Below, piece by piece: positions 25,009 through 34,226 of a stretch of 38,310 bases of DNA. Source of the DNA: Flavobacteria bacterium RIFCSPLOWO2_12_FULL_35_11 (GTDB lineage Bacteria; Bacteroidota; Bacteroidia; Flavobacteriales; Flavobacteriaceae). Every line of letters starts with the position of its first letter. The first letter of the stretch is position 1. The notes beneath the pieces are model-generated. The model had not been told where the DNA came from, made no database searches, and was given only the letters and a program-made list of their open reading frames with translations. The stretch is from assembly GCA_001800975.1 (NCBI GenBank), contig MGWK01000090.1, forward strand, positions 1 to 38,310, written 5' to 3'. The position numbers and the translations under genes are program-made.

Positions 25009-27315
25009 ATGAATAAAGATTATATTAAGCCTTACGAATGGTCAATTGTAGAAGAAGGCTTTGATCCAGAAAATGTTGAAGCTTCAGAAAGTCTGTTCAG
25101 TATTGGCAATGGTTCTATGGGCCAACGTGCCAATTTTGAGGAAACGTATACAGGAAAAACCTTTCAGGGAAGTTATATCGGCGGTATTTATTATCCAGAT
25201 AAGACCAGAGTGGGCTGGTGGAAAAACGGCTATCCGGAGTATTTTGCCAAAGTGCTGAATGCGCCAAACTGGATAGGTATTGACATCCAAATTAATGAAA
25301 CAAAACTGGATTTAAATACCTGTAAAGTTTCAAATTTTAAAAGGGAATTAAATATGAAAGAAGGCTGGCTAAGCCGTTCTTTCGATGCAATTCTTGAAAC
25401 CGGCGAGGAAATCCAAGTAAATACAAAACGTTTTATAAGTCTGGAATACAATGAAACCGGCGCCATTGAATACGCCGTAAAAGCCGTCAATTTTTCAGGT
25501 GAAATTACTTTTTCTCCTTATTTGGATGCCGGCATTAAAAATGAAGACTCCAATTACGATGAATATTTTTGGGACATACTAAAAATTGTCAACGGCAAAA
25601 ATAACGGTTGCATCCTTTCAAAAACCTTAAAAACAGAATTTCATGTGGCAACCGCCATGAAAGTTTCGTTCGCGGTAAATAATGAAAAAGTTGATGCTTT
25701 GCAACAAACCGAAGTTGAAGAAAAATCTTTGCATTATACCTATAAATTAAATGTCAATAAAGGCGACACCGCAACCATTTATAAATATGGAAGCTGTGTA
25801 AGTTCCTTAAATTATGCAAAAGAAGCATTGATTGAAGTTGCTTTTAACAATGTTAAACAAGCTTATGAATTAGGTTTTTCACAACTTTTGGAAAGCCAAA
25901 AAGAAGCCTGGTCTAACATTTGGCACACGGCCGACATTATTATTGAAGGCGACATAAAAGCACAGCAAGGCATCAGATTCAATATTTTTCAATTGAATCA
26001 AACTTATCTGGGAACCGATGCAAGACTAAATATCGGACCGAAAGGTTTCACCGGTGAAAAATACGGCGGAAGCACTTATTGGGATACGGAAGCCTATTGC
26101 ATTCCTTTTTATATGGCGACAAAAGATGCGAGCGTAGCCAAAAATTTATTGATGTACCGCTATAATCAGCTGGATAAAGCCATAGAAAATGCGCAAAAAC
26201 TCGGATTCAAAAACGGGGCGGCTTTGTATCCGATGGTTACCATGAACGGTGAAGAATGCCACAACGAATGGGAAATTACTTTTGAAGAAATCCACAGAAA
26301 CGGTGCGATGATTTACGGGATTTACAATTATGTAAATTACACGCAGGATTTTGAATATGTTCCAAAATTCGGACTGGAAGTCATCATTGCTGTTGCTCGT
26401 TTTTGGTATCAGCGCGCTAATTTTTCAGAAGCAAAAGGCCAATATGTTGTTTTGGGCGTTACGGGTCCGAATGAATACGAAAACAACGTAAACAATAATT
26501 TTTATACCAATTATTTGGCTAAATGGTGTATTCAATATGCTTCGGAATGTTTGAACAGGGTAGAAAATGAGTATCCTGAAGATTTTAAACGCGTCATGGC
26601 CAAAACAAAATTGACCGATGAAGAAACCAAAAAATGGTTACAGGTTGCCGAAAATATGTATTTTCCATTTAGTTTGGATCACAATGTTTATTTGCAACAA
26701 GACGGATTTTTGGACAAAGAATTAATTCCGGTTGCAGAATTGGAAAGTTCAGAAAGGCCCATCAATCAAAAATGGTCCTGGGATCGTATTTTGCGTTCTT
26801 GTTATATCAAGCAAGCAGATGTTTTGCAATGTATGTTCTTTTTTGAAAATAAATTCAGCAAAGAAGATTTGGAGCATCATTTCGATTTTTATGAGCCATT
26901 AACCGTTCATGAATCTTCGCTGTCTCCTTGCGTGCATTCAATTTTGGCAGCTTCCATCGACAGAATGCCTAAAGCTTATGAGCAATATGTGAGGACTTCA
27001 CGTTTGGATTTGGACGATTATAATCACGAAGTTCATGAAGGTTGCCACATTACCAGTATGGCAGGAACCTGGATGTCTATTGTGCAGGGATTTGGCGGTA
27101 TGCGCATTTGGGAAGATGGTGTTTTATCCTTCAGCCCACAAATTCCCAAAGAATGGAAATCTTATTCATTTACCATTAATTTCAGGGGAAATATTATAAA
27201 GGTGTACAAAAGCCAAACCGAATGTAAGTTTTTTAATGAATCGGAAAACGATGTAAAAATGATGGTGGATTCCATAGAAATTTTAATCCCGTCAAACCAA
27301 TTGGTCACTGTATAA
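25009..27315 (+). CDS. GH65 maltose phosphorylase-type disaccharide phosphorylase
   Basis: A 768-residue cytoplasmic enzyme without a signal peptide, of normal size for GH65. It has an N-terminal beta-sandwich, an (alpha/alpha)6 barrel and a C-terminal lid. The TGPNEYENNV motif at about 485-494 carries the probable general acid Glu489, near the position known for bacterial maltose phosphorylase. A downstream EGCHITSMAGTW block belongs to the phosphate-binding region. GH65 phosphorylases split maltose with phosphate into glucose and beta-glucose-1-phosphate, with inversion. The neighbouring pgmB makes the pathway complete. GH65 also includes kojibiose, nigerose and trehalose phosphorylases. 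The starch enzymes around it make maltose the best guess. Confidence 0.93.
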   Translation: MNKDYIKPYEWSIVEEGFDPENVEASESLFSIGNGSMGQRANFEETYTGKTFQGSYIGGIYYPDKTRVGWWKNGYPEYFAKVLNAPNWIGIDIQINETKLDLNTCKVSNFKRELNMKEGWLSRSFDAILETGEEIQVNTKRFISLEYNETGAIEYAVKAVNFSGEITFSPYLDAGIKNEDSNYDEYFWDILKIVNGKNNGCILSKTLKTEFHVATAMKVSFAVNNEKVDALQQTEVEEKSLHYTYKLNVNKGDTATIYKYGSCVSSLNYAKEALIEVAFNNVKQAYELGFSQLLESQKEAWSNIWHTADIIIEGDIKAQQGIRFNIFQLNQTYLGTDARLNIGPKGFTGEKYGGSTYWDTEAYCIPFYMATKDASVAKNLLMYRYNQLDKAIENAQKLGFKNGAALYPMVTMNGEECHNEWEITFEEIHRNGAMIYGIYNYVNYTQDFEYVPKFGLEVIIAVARFWYQRANFSEAKGQYVVLGVTGPNEYENNVNNNFYTNYLAKWCIQYASECLNRVENEYPEDFKRVMAKTKLTDEETKKWLQVAENMYFPFSLDHNVYLQQDGFLDKELIPVAELESSERPINQKWSWDRILRSCYIKQADVLQCMFFFENKFSKEDLEHHFDFYEPLTVHESSLSPCVHSILAASIDRMPKAYEQYVRTSRLDLDDYNHEVHEGCHITSMAGTWMSIVQGFGGMRIWEDGVLSFSPQIPKEWKSYSFTINFRGNIIKVYKSQTECKFFNESENDVKMMVDSIEILIPSNQLVTV

Positions 27316-27332
27316 ATTTTAAATAACAACAC

Positions 27333-29195
27333 ATGAAAAATCTTTTTTTCCTAATACTTTTCATTTTAGGCAGCACTTTATTTGCCCAAAAAATCGATAG
27401 AATTGAACCTGCCTATTGGTGGGTTGGTATGGAGAATACTCAATTGGAATTGTTGATTTATGGAAAGGACATTGCGCAATTTACGCCTTCAGTCGACAAT
27501 AAAAACATTCAGATTTCAGCCGTCAAGAAAACGGGAAATAACAATTATTTGTTTCTGAATTTGGATTTATCCAAAGCAGTTTCTGGGAAATTCAACATCA
27601 ACTTTTCAAAAAAAGGAAAGCGCAATAATTTTTCTGTCGCTTATGAATTGAAGGAGCGAAATCAAAATTCAAAAATGCGGGAAGGTTTTAACAGTTCTGA
27701 CGTTATTTATTTGATCACGCCCGACCGTTTTGCGAATGCAGATGTTACCAACGACATCGTAAAAACAATGAACGAAAAAACCGTCGACAGAAAAAATGAT
27801 TATGGACGTCATGGCGGTGACATCAAAGGAATGACGAACCATTTGGATTATATACACGAAATGGGATTTACGGCCATTTGGCCAACGCCGGTGCTGACCA
27901 ATGATATGAAAAACGCCTCCTATCACGGGTATGCGATGACCGATTTTTATCAGGTTGATCCGCGTTTTGGAACGATGGAGGATTACAGCGAATTGGCTAA
28001 AAGCGCAAAAAATAAAGGAATTAAACTGATTATGGATCAGGTTGCAAACCATATTGGTTTGGAACATTGGTGGATGAAAGATTTGCCAGCCAATGATTGG
28101 GTAAATTATCAGGACGAATTTTTAAAAAATAATATGGTGGTGACCAATCACCGCAGAACCACCAATCAGGATGCGTACGCTTCCGTAAAAGACAGAAATT
28201 TAATGAGTGAAGGCTGGTTTGTTTCATCCATGCCCGATTTAAACCAACGCAATCCTTTGCTGGCAACATACTTAATTCAAAACAGTATTTGGTGGATAGA
28301 AACCCTCGATTTGGGCGGTATCCGACAAGATACTTATCCGTATCCAAACAAACAATTTATGAGTGATTGGGCCGGTGCCATTATGAAAGAATATCCGAAT
28401 TTCAGCATTGTTGGCGAAGAGTGGAGTGTCAATCCGTTATTGGTTGGCTACTGGCAGCAAGGTTTAAAAAATAAGGATGGCTACGTTTCCAATTTATCTT
28501 CCACGATGGATTTCCCGATGCAAAAAGCCATTGTTGATGCCTTAAATGAAACGGAAAGTTGGGACAAAGGTTTTGTAAAAATGTATGAAGGATTGGCAAA
28601 CGATTTTTCTTATGCCAATCCGAGCAACATCATGATATTTCCGGATAACCACGATATGGACCGTATTTTTACCCAGTTAAAAGAAAATGTGGTGAATACC
28701 AAAATGGCTTTGGGTTATCTGCTCGCCTTGCCAAGAATTCCACAATTGTATTACGGAACAGAAATTTTAATGCAAAACAGCGCCAAACCTGGCGATCACG
28801 GCTTGATAAGAACAGATTTTCCCGGAGGCTGGAAGGATGATAAATCAAATGCTTTTAAGGGCGAAGGATTGACTTCTGACCAAGCCGAAATGCAGTCTTT
28901 TTTGAAGAAAGTGTTGAATTACCGTAAAAACAGCGAGGCAATCCATTCAGGAAAAACAATTCATTTTGCGCCTGAAAATGGGGTTTACATGCTTTTCAGA
29001 ATTAAAAATGACGAAATAGTGACGGTGATATTGAACAAAAACGAAAAACCGATTTTGTTAAATTTAAACAGGTTTGAAGAGGTTGGTTTAAAAGGAAAAC
29101 AAGTGGTAAATATGATTACCGATGATACATTTATTTTTGAAAATAACTTAGAAATCGGTTCAAAAGGCGTTTTATTGTTAACCACCAAAAAGTAA
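27333..29195 (+). CDS. GH13 neopullulanase/cyclomaltodextrinase-like amylase
   Basis: A 620-residue enzyme with a signal peptide (1-19, TLFAQ), so probably periplasmic. Residues 20-107 form the small beta domain seen at the front of Bacteroidetes SusA-type enzymes (IEPAYWWVGM). The GH13 barrel follows with intact catalytic regions: MDQVANH 234-240, nucleophile Asp333 in GGIRQDTYPY, acid/base Glu362 in VGEE, and Asp441 in FPDNHD. The C-terminal beta domain ends near 617. SusA-like enzymes cut maltooligosaccharides, pullulan or cyclodextrins brought in by SusC/D. It comes 17 bases after the phosphorylase and 4 before the esterase-like gene. Confidence 0.93.
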   Translation: MKNLFFLILFILGSTLFAQKIDRIEPAYWWVGMENTQLELLIYGKDIAQFTPSVDNKNIQISAVKKTGNNNYLFLNLDLSKAVSGKFNINFSKKGKRNNFSVAYELKERNQNSKMREGFNSSDVIYLITPDRFANADVTNDIVKTMNEKTVDRKNDYGRHGGDIKGMTNHLDYIHEMGFTAIWPTPVLTNDMKNASYHGYAMTDFYQVDPRFGTMEDYSELAKSAKNKGIKLIMDQVANHIGLEHWWMKDLPANDWVNYQDEFLKNNMVVTNHRRTTNQDAYASVKDRNLMSEGWFVSSMPDLNQRNPLLATYLIQNSIWWIETLDLGGIRQDTYPYPNKQFMSDWAGAIMKEYPNFSIVGEEWSVNPLLVGYWQQGLKNKDGYVSNLSSTMDFPMQKAIVDALNETESWDKGFVKMYEGLANDFSYANPSNIMIFPDNHDMDRIFTQLKENVVNTKMALGYLLALPRIPQLYYGTEILMQNSAKPGDHGLIRTDFPGGWKDDKSNAFKGEGLTSDQAEMQSFLKKVLNYRKNSEAIHSGKTIHFAPENGVYMLFRIKNDEIVTVILNKNEKPILLNLNRFEEVGLKGKQVVNMITDDTFIFENNLEIGSKGVLLLTTKK

Positions 29196-29199
29196 CAAG

Positions 29200-30165
29200 A
29201 TGAAACTGTTCAAATACCTTTTTGCAATTTCTATGCTTTTCATTTCTTGTAAGGAAGCAAAAGTAAATCCTTCTGAAAATAAATTGGTTGCGAAAACTTT
29301 AGACAGTATTGACCTTTCAAGCGGTACGCTTAAAAGAATTGACAGTTTTCCTTCCAAATATGTGCGAGCTCGAAATGTGGATATTTGGCTGCCAAGTGAT
29401 TATGTTGAAACAAAAAAATATGCCGTATTGTATATGCACGACGGACAAATGTTGTTTGATGGCAAAACGACCTGGAACAAACAGGAGTGGAAAGTGGACG
29501 AAATTGTTGGCAGTTTGTTGAAAGAACAAAAAATTAGGGATTGTATTGTGGTGGCCATTTGGAACCATTCAGACATTCGCCATACCGATTATTATCCTCA
29601 AAAACCATTTGATTTATTGCCTCAGAAATTTAAGGATTCTATTTTTGAAACCGGCAACAAACAATTTGGGACGGATTTTAAGGGATTAAATTCCGACAAT
29701 TATTTAAAATTTATTGTGGAGGAATTGAAACCTTATATTGATGCGAATTTTTCAGTGTACAAAAACCCGGAGAATACCTTTATTTCAGGTTCAAGTATGG
29801 GCGGATTAATTTCTATGTATGCCTTGTGCGAATATCCTGAAGTTTTTGGAGGCGCAGCTTGTTTATCTACACATTGGATTGGTTTTTCTCCTCAGGAGAA
29901 CTCACCGGTTCCGGAATCTTTTTTTACTTATTTGAAAGAAAACCTGCCTTCGCCGGCAAGGCATAAAATTTACTTTGATTACGGAACAAAAACTTTGGAC
30001 GAATTTTATTTGCCATACCAACATCGTGTAGAGGAGGTTTTGAAGCTAAAAGGCTATGATGAATCAAATTCAAGAAACTTAAAATTTGAAAGCCACGACC
30101 ATTCCGAAAATTCATGGAACCAGCGTTTTCAAATTCCGGTTCAATTTTTATTAAATAAAAACTAG
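29200..30165 (+). CDS. esterase-like alpha/beta-hydrolase lipoprotein
   Basis: A 321-residue lipoprotein (lipobox FISC, Cys17) of the putative esterase (esterase D-like) alpha/beta-hydrolase group. The nucleophile elbow is SGSSMGG, with Ser199 as the likely nucleophile. A late His (His299 or His301 in SHDHSENSW) is a reasonable partner, and the acidic residue is not certain. The LYMHDGQMLFDG segment near 77-88 is typical of this esterase group. It sits inside the glucan operon, touching the GH31 gene with no spacer, so it is very probably co-expressed. It could remove acyl groups from decorated glucans or have a non-hydrolytic role. The substrate is unknown. Confidence 0.82.
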   Translation: MKLFKYLFAISMLFISCKEAKVNPSENKLVAKTLDSIDLSSGTLKRIDSFPSKYVRARNVDIWLPSDYVETKKYAVLYMHDGQMLFDGKTTWNKQEWKVDEIVGSLLKEQKIRDCIVVAIWNHSDIRHTDYYPQKPFDLLPQKFKDSIFETGNKQFGTDFKGLNSDNYLKFIVEELKPYIDANFSVYKNPENTFISGSSMGGLISMYALCEYPEVFGGAACLSTHWIGFSPQENSPVPESFFTYLKENLPSPARHKIYFDYGTKTLDEFYLPYQHRVEEVLKLKGYDESNSRNLKFESHDHSENSWNQRFQIPVQFLLNKN

Positions 30166-32538
30166 ATGAAGCTATTAAAATTAACCCTCATTTTTTTTAT
30201 TGCAGGAAGTTCGTTTCTGTATGCGCAAAACGCTGACAGAAAATTTGTTTCCCTGAATCAAAAAAATGCCCTTATTGAGATAAAAACCAATGATGGTTCC
30301 TATCAAATAAAACCCTATTCGGCAAAAATTGTGGAAACAACCTTCATTCCAAACGGGGAAGCATGCAATCCAAATTCGCATGCGGTGGTTTTGAATCCTG
30401 AAAATGTGGAATTTAAAGTAACCGAAAAAGAAAATTCAATTCAATTAAAAACTTCTGGAATAAGTGTTGAAATTAGGAAAAGCCCATTTCAGATTTTGTA
30501 TTTTTATAAAAACAAGCCTTTAATTTCTGAAAGAAAAGGCTACGTTAAAACGGCTGAATTTGAAACATTGGATTTCAATTTAACGGCTGATGAAATTTTA
30601 TATGGCGGCGGCGCCCGCGCTTTGGGAATGAACCGCCGGGGCAACCGATTACAATTGTACAACCGAGCTCATTACGGCTACGAAACACGTTCTGAATTGA
30701 TGAATTTTACGATGCCGTTGGTGTATTCTTCCAATTTATATGCGGTGCATTTTGACAATGCCCCTATTGGCTATTTGGATTTGGACAGCAAAAAAGGCAA
30801 TTCTTTAACCTATGAAACCATCAGCGGAAGAAAAACCTATCAGGTGGTTGCAGGTGACACTTGGAAAGATTTAATCAATCAATACACCAGTTTAACAGGA
30901 AAACAACCGATGATTCCACGTTGGGCGCTGGGAAATTTTTCGAGCCGGTTTGGTTACCATTCGCAACAAGAAACTATAAATACCATTGATAAATTCTTGG
31001 AAGATGAAATTCCGGTTGATGCCATTATTTTAGACTTATACTGGTTTGGAAAAGAATTGAAAGGCACTATGGGAAATTTTGATTTTTTGATAGATTCGTT
31101 CCCGGATCCGAAGAAAATGATTGCCGATTTAACAAAAAAAGGTGTCAAAACCATTTTGATTACCGAGCCTTTTGTATTGACCACTTCCAGTAAATGGGCG
31201 GAAGCGGTTGAAAAGGATATTTTGGGAAAAACCAAAGAGGGAAAACCTTATGCCTATGATTTTTACTTCGGAAACACAGGAATCATCGATATTTTTAAGC
31301 CCGAAGGAAAAGCGTGGTTTTGGAATGTTTACAAAAAATTTGCCGATTATGGCGTTGCCGGCTGGTGGGGCGATTTGGGCGAGCCCGAAGTGCATCCGTC
31401 AGATTTGCAGCATGCAACTGGTTCTGCAGATGAAGTTCACAATATTTACGGCCATAACTGGGCGAAACTCGTTTTTGAAGGTTATCAAAAAGATTTCCCA
31501 AACCAGCGTCCGTTTATTTTAATGCGTGCAGGTTATTCCGGTTCCCAACATTACGGAATGATTCCGTGGTCGGGCGACGTGAACAGAACTTGGGGCGGAT
31601 TGCAATCACAACCCGAAATTGCCTTACAAATGGGCATACAGGGAATGGCATTTATGCATTCCGATTTGGGTGGATTTGCTGGCGCCAATTTAGATGATGA
31701 ATTGTACACGCGTTGGTTGCAATATGGTGTTTTTCAGCCTATTTATCGTCCGCACGCACAGGAAGATGTACCGTCTGAGCCTGTTTTTAGAGAACCGAAA
31801 ACAAAGGCTTTGGCCAAGAAATCGATCGAATTGCGCTACAGTTTGTTGCCATATAATTACACCTTGGTTTTTGACAACAACCAAAAAGGAACACCTTTAA
31901 TGCGTCCGTTATTTTTTGAAAATGCTAATGCATCCTCATTAACAAATGATAAAACGTATTTGTGGGGAGACAGTTTTTTGGTAAGTCCGGTTGTGCAATC
32001 AGGTTTAAAAGAGCAGCTGGTTTATTTTCCTGAAAATTCAAACTGGTTTAATTTTTATACTGATGAAAAAGTGGTGGGCGGGCAAACAAAAATGGTTTCC
32101 TTAAATGAAGAAAGCATTCCGGTTTATGTTCGCGGAGGTGCTTTTATTCCTAGGATTCAACCCATTCAAAATACGGGATTGTATCATTTAAAATCATTTG
32201 AGTTACACTTTTATTTTGATGAAACCGTTAAAGAAAGTGAAGGACATTTGTACAATGATGATGGTGAAACGCCAAATGCTTTTGAAAAAGGAAAGTATGA
32301 AATGCTAAATTTTGAAAGCGAATACAAAAACAAGCGATTGGAAATTGAAATTGAACAAAAATTGGGGAGCGATTTTGAATTTTCATCTAAAGAAATTATA
32401 TTGATAGTTCATAATATTCCATCAAAACCCAAAAAAGTGAAAGGTCATAATTTTGAATGGAACAAAGAAAACAACACCCTGACTGTTTTAATTTCACTTA
32501 AAAACAGTGACGATAAAAACTTAAAAATAAAATTCTGA
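30166..32538 (+). CDS. GH31 alpha-glucosidase-family enzyme
   Basis: A 790-residue exported enzyme with a signal peptide (1-20, FLYAQ) and no lipobox. The N-terminal beta-sandwich (about 28-240) is followed by a barrel. The GH31 nucleophile motif GWWGDLGEPE contains Asp403, and the acid/base motif WSGDVNRTW contains Asp471. The C-terminal beta domains run to the end. GH31 alpha-glucosidases release glucose from the non-reducing ends of alpha-glucans, and some members are alpha-xylosidases or transglycosylases. In this neighbourhood debranching or trimming of maltodextrin in the periplasm is most likely. The start codon directly follows the stop of the esterase-like gene, and 3 bases separate it from the next GH13 gene. 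Confidence 0.93.
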   Translation: MKLLKLTLIFFIAGSSFLYAQNADRKFVSLNQKNALIEIKTNDGSYQIKPYSAKIVETTFIPNGEACNPNSHAVVLNPENVEFKVTEKENSIQLKTSGISVEIRKSPFQILYFYKNKPLISERKGYVKTAEFETLDFNLTADEILYGGGARALGMNRRGNRLQLYNRAHYGYETRSELMNFTMPLVYSSNLYAVHFDNAPIGYLDLDSKKGNSLTYETISGRKTYQVVAGDTWKDLINQYTSLTGKQPMIPRWALGNFSSRFGYHSQQETINTIDKFLEDEIPVDAIILDLYWFGKELKGTMGNFDFLIDSFPDPKKMIADLTKKGVKTILITEPFVLTTSSKWAEAVEKDILGKTKEGKPYAYDFYFGNTGIIDIFKPEGKAWFWNVYKKFADYGVAGWWGDLGEPEVHPSDLQHATGSADEVHNIYGHNWAKLVFEGYQKDFPNQRPFILMRAGYSGSQHYGMIPWSGDVNRTWGGLQSQPEIALQMGIQGMAFMHSDLGGFAGANLDDELYTRWLQYGVFQPIYRPHAQEDVPSEPVFREPKTKALAKKSIELRYSLLPYNYTLVFDNNQKGTPLMRPLFFENANASSLTNDKTYLWGDSFLVSPVVQSGLKEQLVYFPENSNWFNFYTDEKVVGGQTKMVSLNEESIPVYVRGGAFIPRIQPIQNTGLYHLKSFELHFYFDETVKESEGHLYNDDGETPNAFEKGKYEMLNFESEYKNKRLEIEIEQKLGSDFEFSSKEIILIVHNIPSKPKKVKGHNFEWNKENNTLTVLISLKNSDDKNLKIKF

Positions 32539-32541
32539 TAG

Positions 32542-34224
32542 ATGAAGAAATATGTAACTTTAATCCTGTTATTGACGCTGTTTATGGGTTGTGCTGAATT
32601 AAAACAAAATAAAAATGCTGAAATGACTGATGCAACCAAATTTAAAAAACCATTTTTATGGGAAGCCGCGAATATCTATTTTTTGCTGACCGACCGGTTT
32701 TATAATGCTGATCCGTTGAACGATATCAATTTTAACCGAACAAAATCCACAGCGAAATTGCGAGGTTTTGAAGGTGGCGATATCAAAGGAATCACTAAAA
32801 AAATTGAAGAAGGCTATTTTACCGATTTGGGAATTAACGCCATTTGGTTTACCCCAATTGTGGAGCAAATTCACGGAGCCGTTGATGAAGGCACTGGCGC
32901 TACTTATGCTTTTCATGGCTATTGGGCAAAAGACTGGACCGCTTTGGATCCAAATTTCGGAACGATGGCAGATTTGAAAAATATGGTGGAAATTGCCCAT
33001 AAAAAAGGAATCAGGATTGTGTTGGACGGCGTTATCAATCATACCGGTCCAGTAACGGATGTAGATGAGGTTTGGCCAACAGACTGGGTGAGAACCGGTC
33101 CGCAATGTGATTATCAAACCTACGAATCTACAACATCGTGCACGTTGGTTAAAAACCTTCCGGATGTAAAAACCGAAAGCAATACAATTGTTGAAATTCC
33201 GAAGCAATTGGTCGATAAGTGGAAAGCCGAAGGAAGATATGACCAGGAAATGAAAGAATTGGATGATTTTTTCAAAAGAACCGGCTATCCGAGAGCGCCA
33301 AAATATTACATCATTAAATGGCTTACAGATTACATTACCGAATTTGGAATTGACGGTTACCGCGCCGATACCGTAAAACATACCGAAGAAAGCGTGTGGG
33401 GCGATTTTAAAAATGAATGCAATTATGCGTTTAAATTATGGAAAGAAAACAATCCGACGAAAGTGTTGGATGCCAATGATTTTTATTTGGTTGGGGAAGT
33501 GTATAATTACAGCATTTCCGGCGGACAAATTTTCGATTTTGGCAACAAAAAAGTCAATTATTTCCAGAATGGCTTTAACAGTCTGATCAATTTTGAATTC
33601 AAATGGAATGCGGCACAACTGGCTTCTTATGAAGCGCTTTTTTCAAAATATGGCACTATTTTAAACAATGATTTAAAAGGATTTGGCGTGTTGAATTATA
33701 TAAGTTCACACGATGACGGCGATCCTTTCGACAAAGAAAGAACAAAATCGTTTGAATCGGCCATTAAATTATTGTTGTGTCCGGGCACAGCTCAAGTCTA
33801 TTATGGAGACGAATCTGCCCGTTCATTAATTATTGAAGGCACTGTTGGCGATGCCACGTTGCGTTCCAATATGAATTGGAACGACATTGAAAATAACCTG
33901 CAAACAAAAGAAATTTTGGCGCATTGGCAAAAGTTGGGAAAATTTAGAACTAACCATCTTGCTGTTGGTACCGGAATCCATAAAATGATCAGTGAGCAAC
34001 CGTATGTTTTCCAAAGAACGTATTTTAAGGAAAATTTTAAGGATGCTGTAGTTGTTGGACTCGATCTAAAAATAGGCGAAAAACAACTGAATGTAGGCGC
34101 TGAATTTGCTGAAGGCACTGTTTTGGTTGATGCTTATTCAAACACAGAAGTTGTGGCTAAAAACGGAATGGTCAGTTTAAATACGCCATTTTCGATTGTT
34201 TTATTAGAAAGGAAAAATCAATAA
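32542..34224 (+). CDS. GH13 alpha-amylase lipoprotein (SusG-like context)
   Basis: A 560-residue lipoprotein (lipobox MGC, Cys17). The GH13 barrel has intact catalytic motifs: LDGVINHTG 161-169, nucleophile Asp276 in IDGYRAD, acid/base Glu319 in LVGEVYNY, and Asp391 in SSHDD. A C-terminal beta domain follows. A lipid anchor means it works at the outer membrane (inner face or surface) rather than free in the periplasm. SusG is the surface lipoprotein amylase of the classic Sus system. This one lacks the inserted carbohydrate-binding module of SusG and is shorter, so surface exposure is not proven. It is 3 bases after the GH31 gene and 2 before the GH97 gene. Confidence 0.92.
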   Translation: MKKYVTLILLLTLFMGCAELKQNKNAEMTDATKFKKPFLWEAANIYFLLTDRFYNADPLNDINFNRTKSTAKLRGFEGGDIKGITKKIEEGYFTDLGINAIWFTPIVEQIHGAVDEGTGATYAFHGYWAKDWTALDPNFGTMADLKNMVEIAHKKGIRIVLDGVINHTGPVTDVDEVWPTDWVRTGPQCDYQTYESTTSCTLVKNLPDVKTESNTIVEIPKQLVDKWKAEGRYDQEMKELDDFFKRTGYPRAPKYYIIKWLTDYITEFGIDGYRADTVKHTEESVWGDFKNECNYAFKLWKENNPTKVLDANDFYLVGEVYNYSISGGQIFDFGNKKVNYFQNGFNSLINFEFKWNAAQLASYEALFSKYGTILNNDLKGFGVLNYISSHDDGDPFDKERTKSFESAIKLLLCPGTAQVYYGDESARSLIIEGTVGDATLRSNMNWNDIENNLQTKEILAHWQKLGKFRTNHLAVGTGIHKMISEQPYVFQRTYFKENFKDAVVVGLDLKIGEKQLNVGAEFAEGTVLVDAYSNTEVVAKNGMVSLNTPFSIVLLERKNQ

Positions 34225-34226
34225 AA

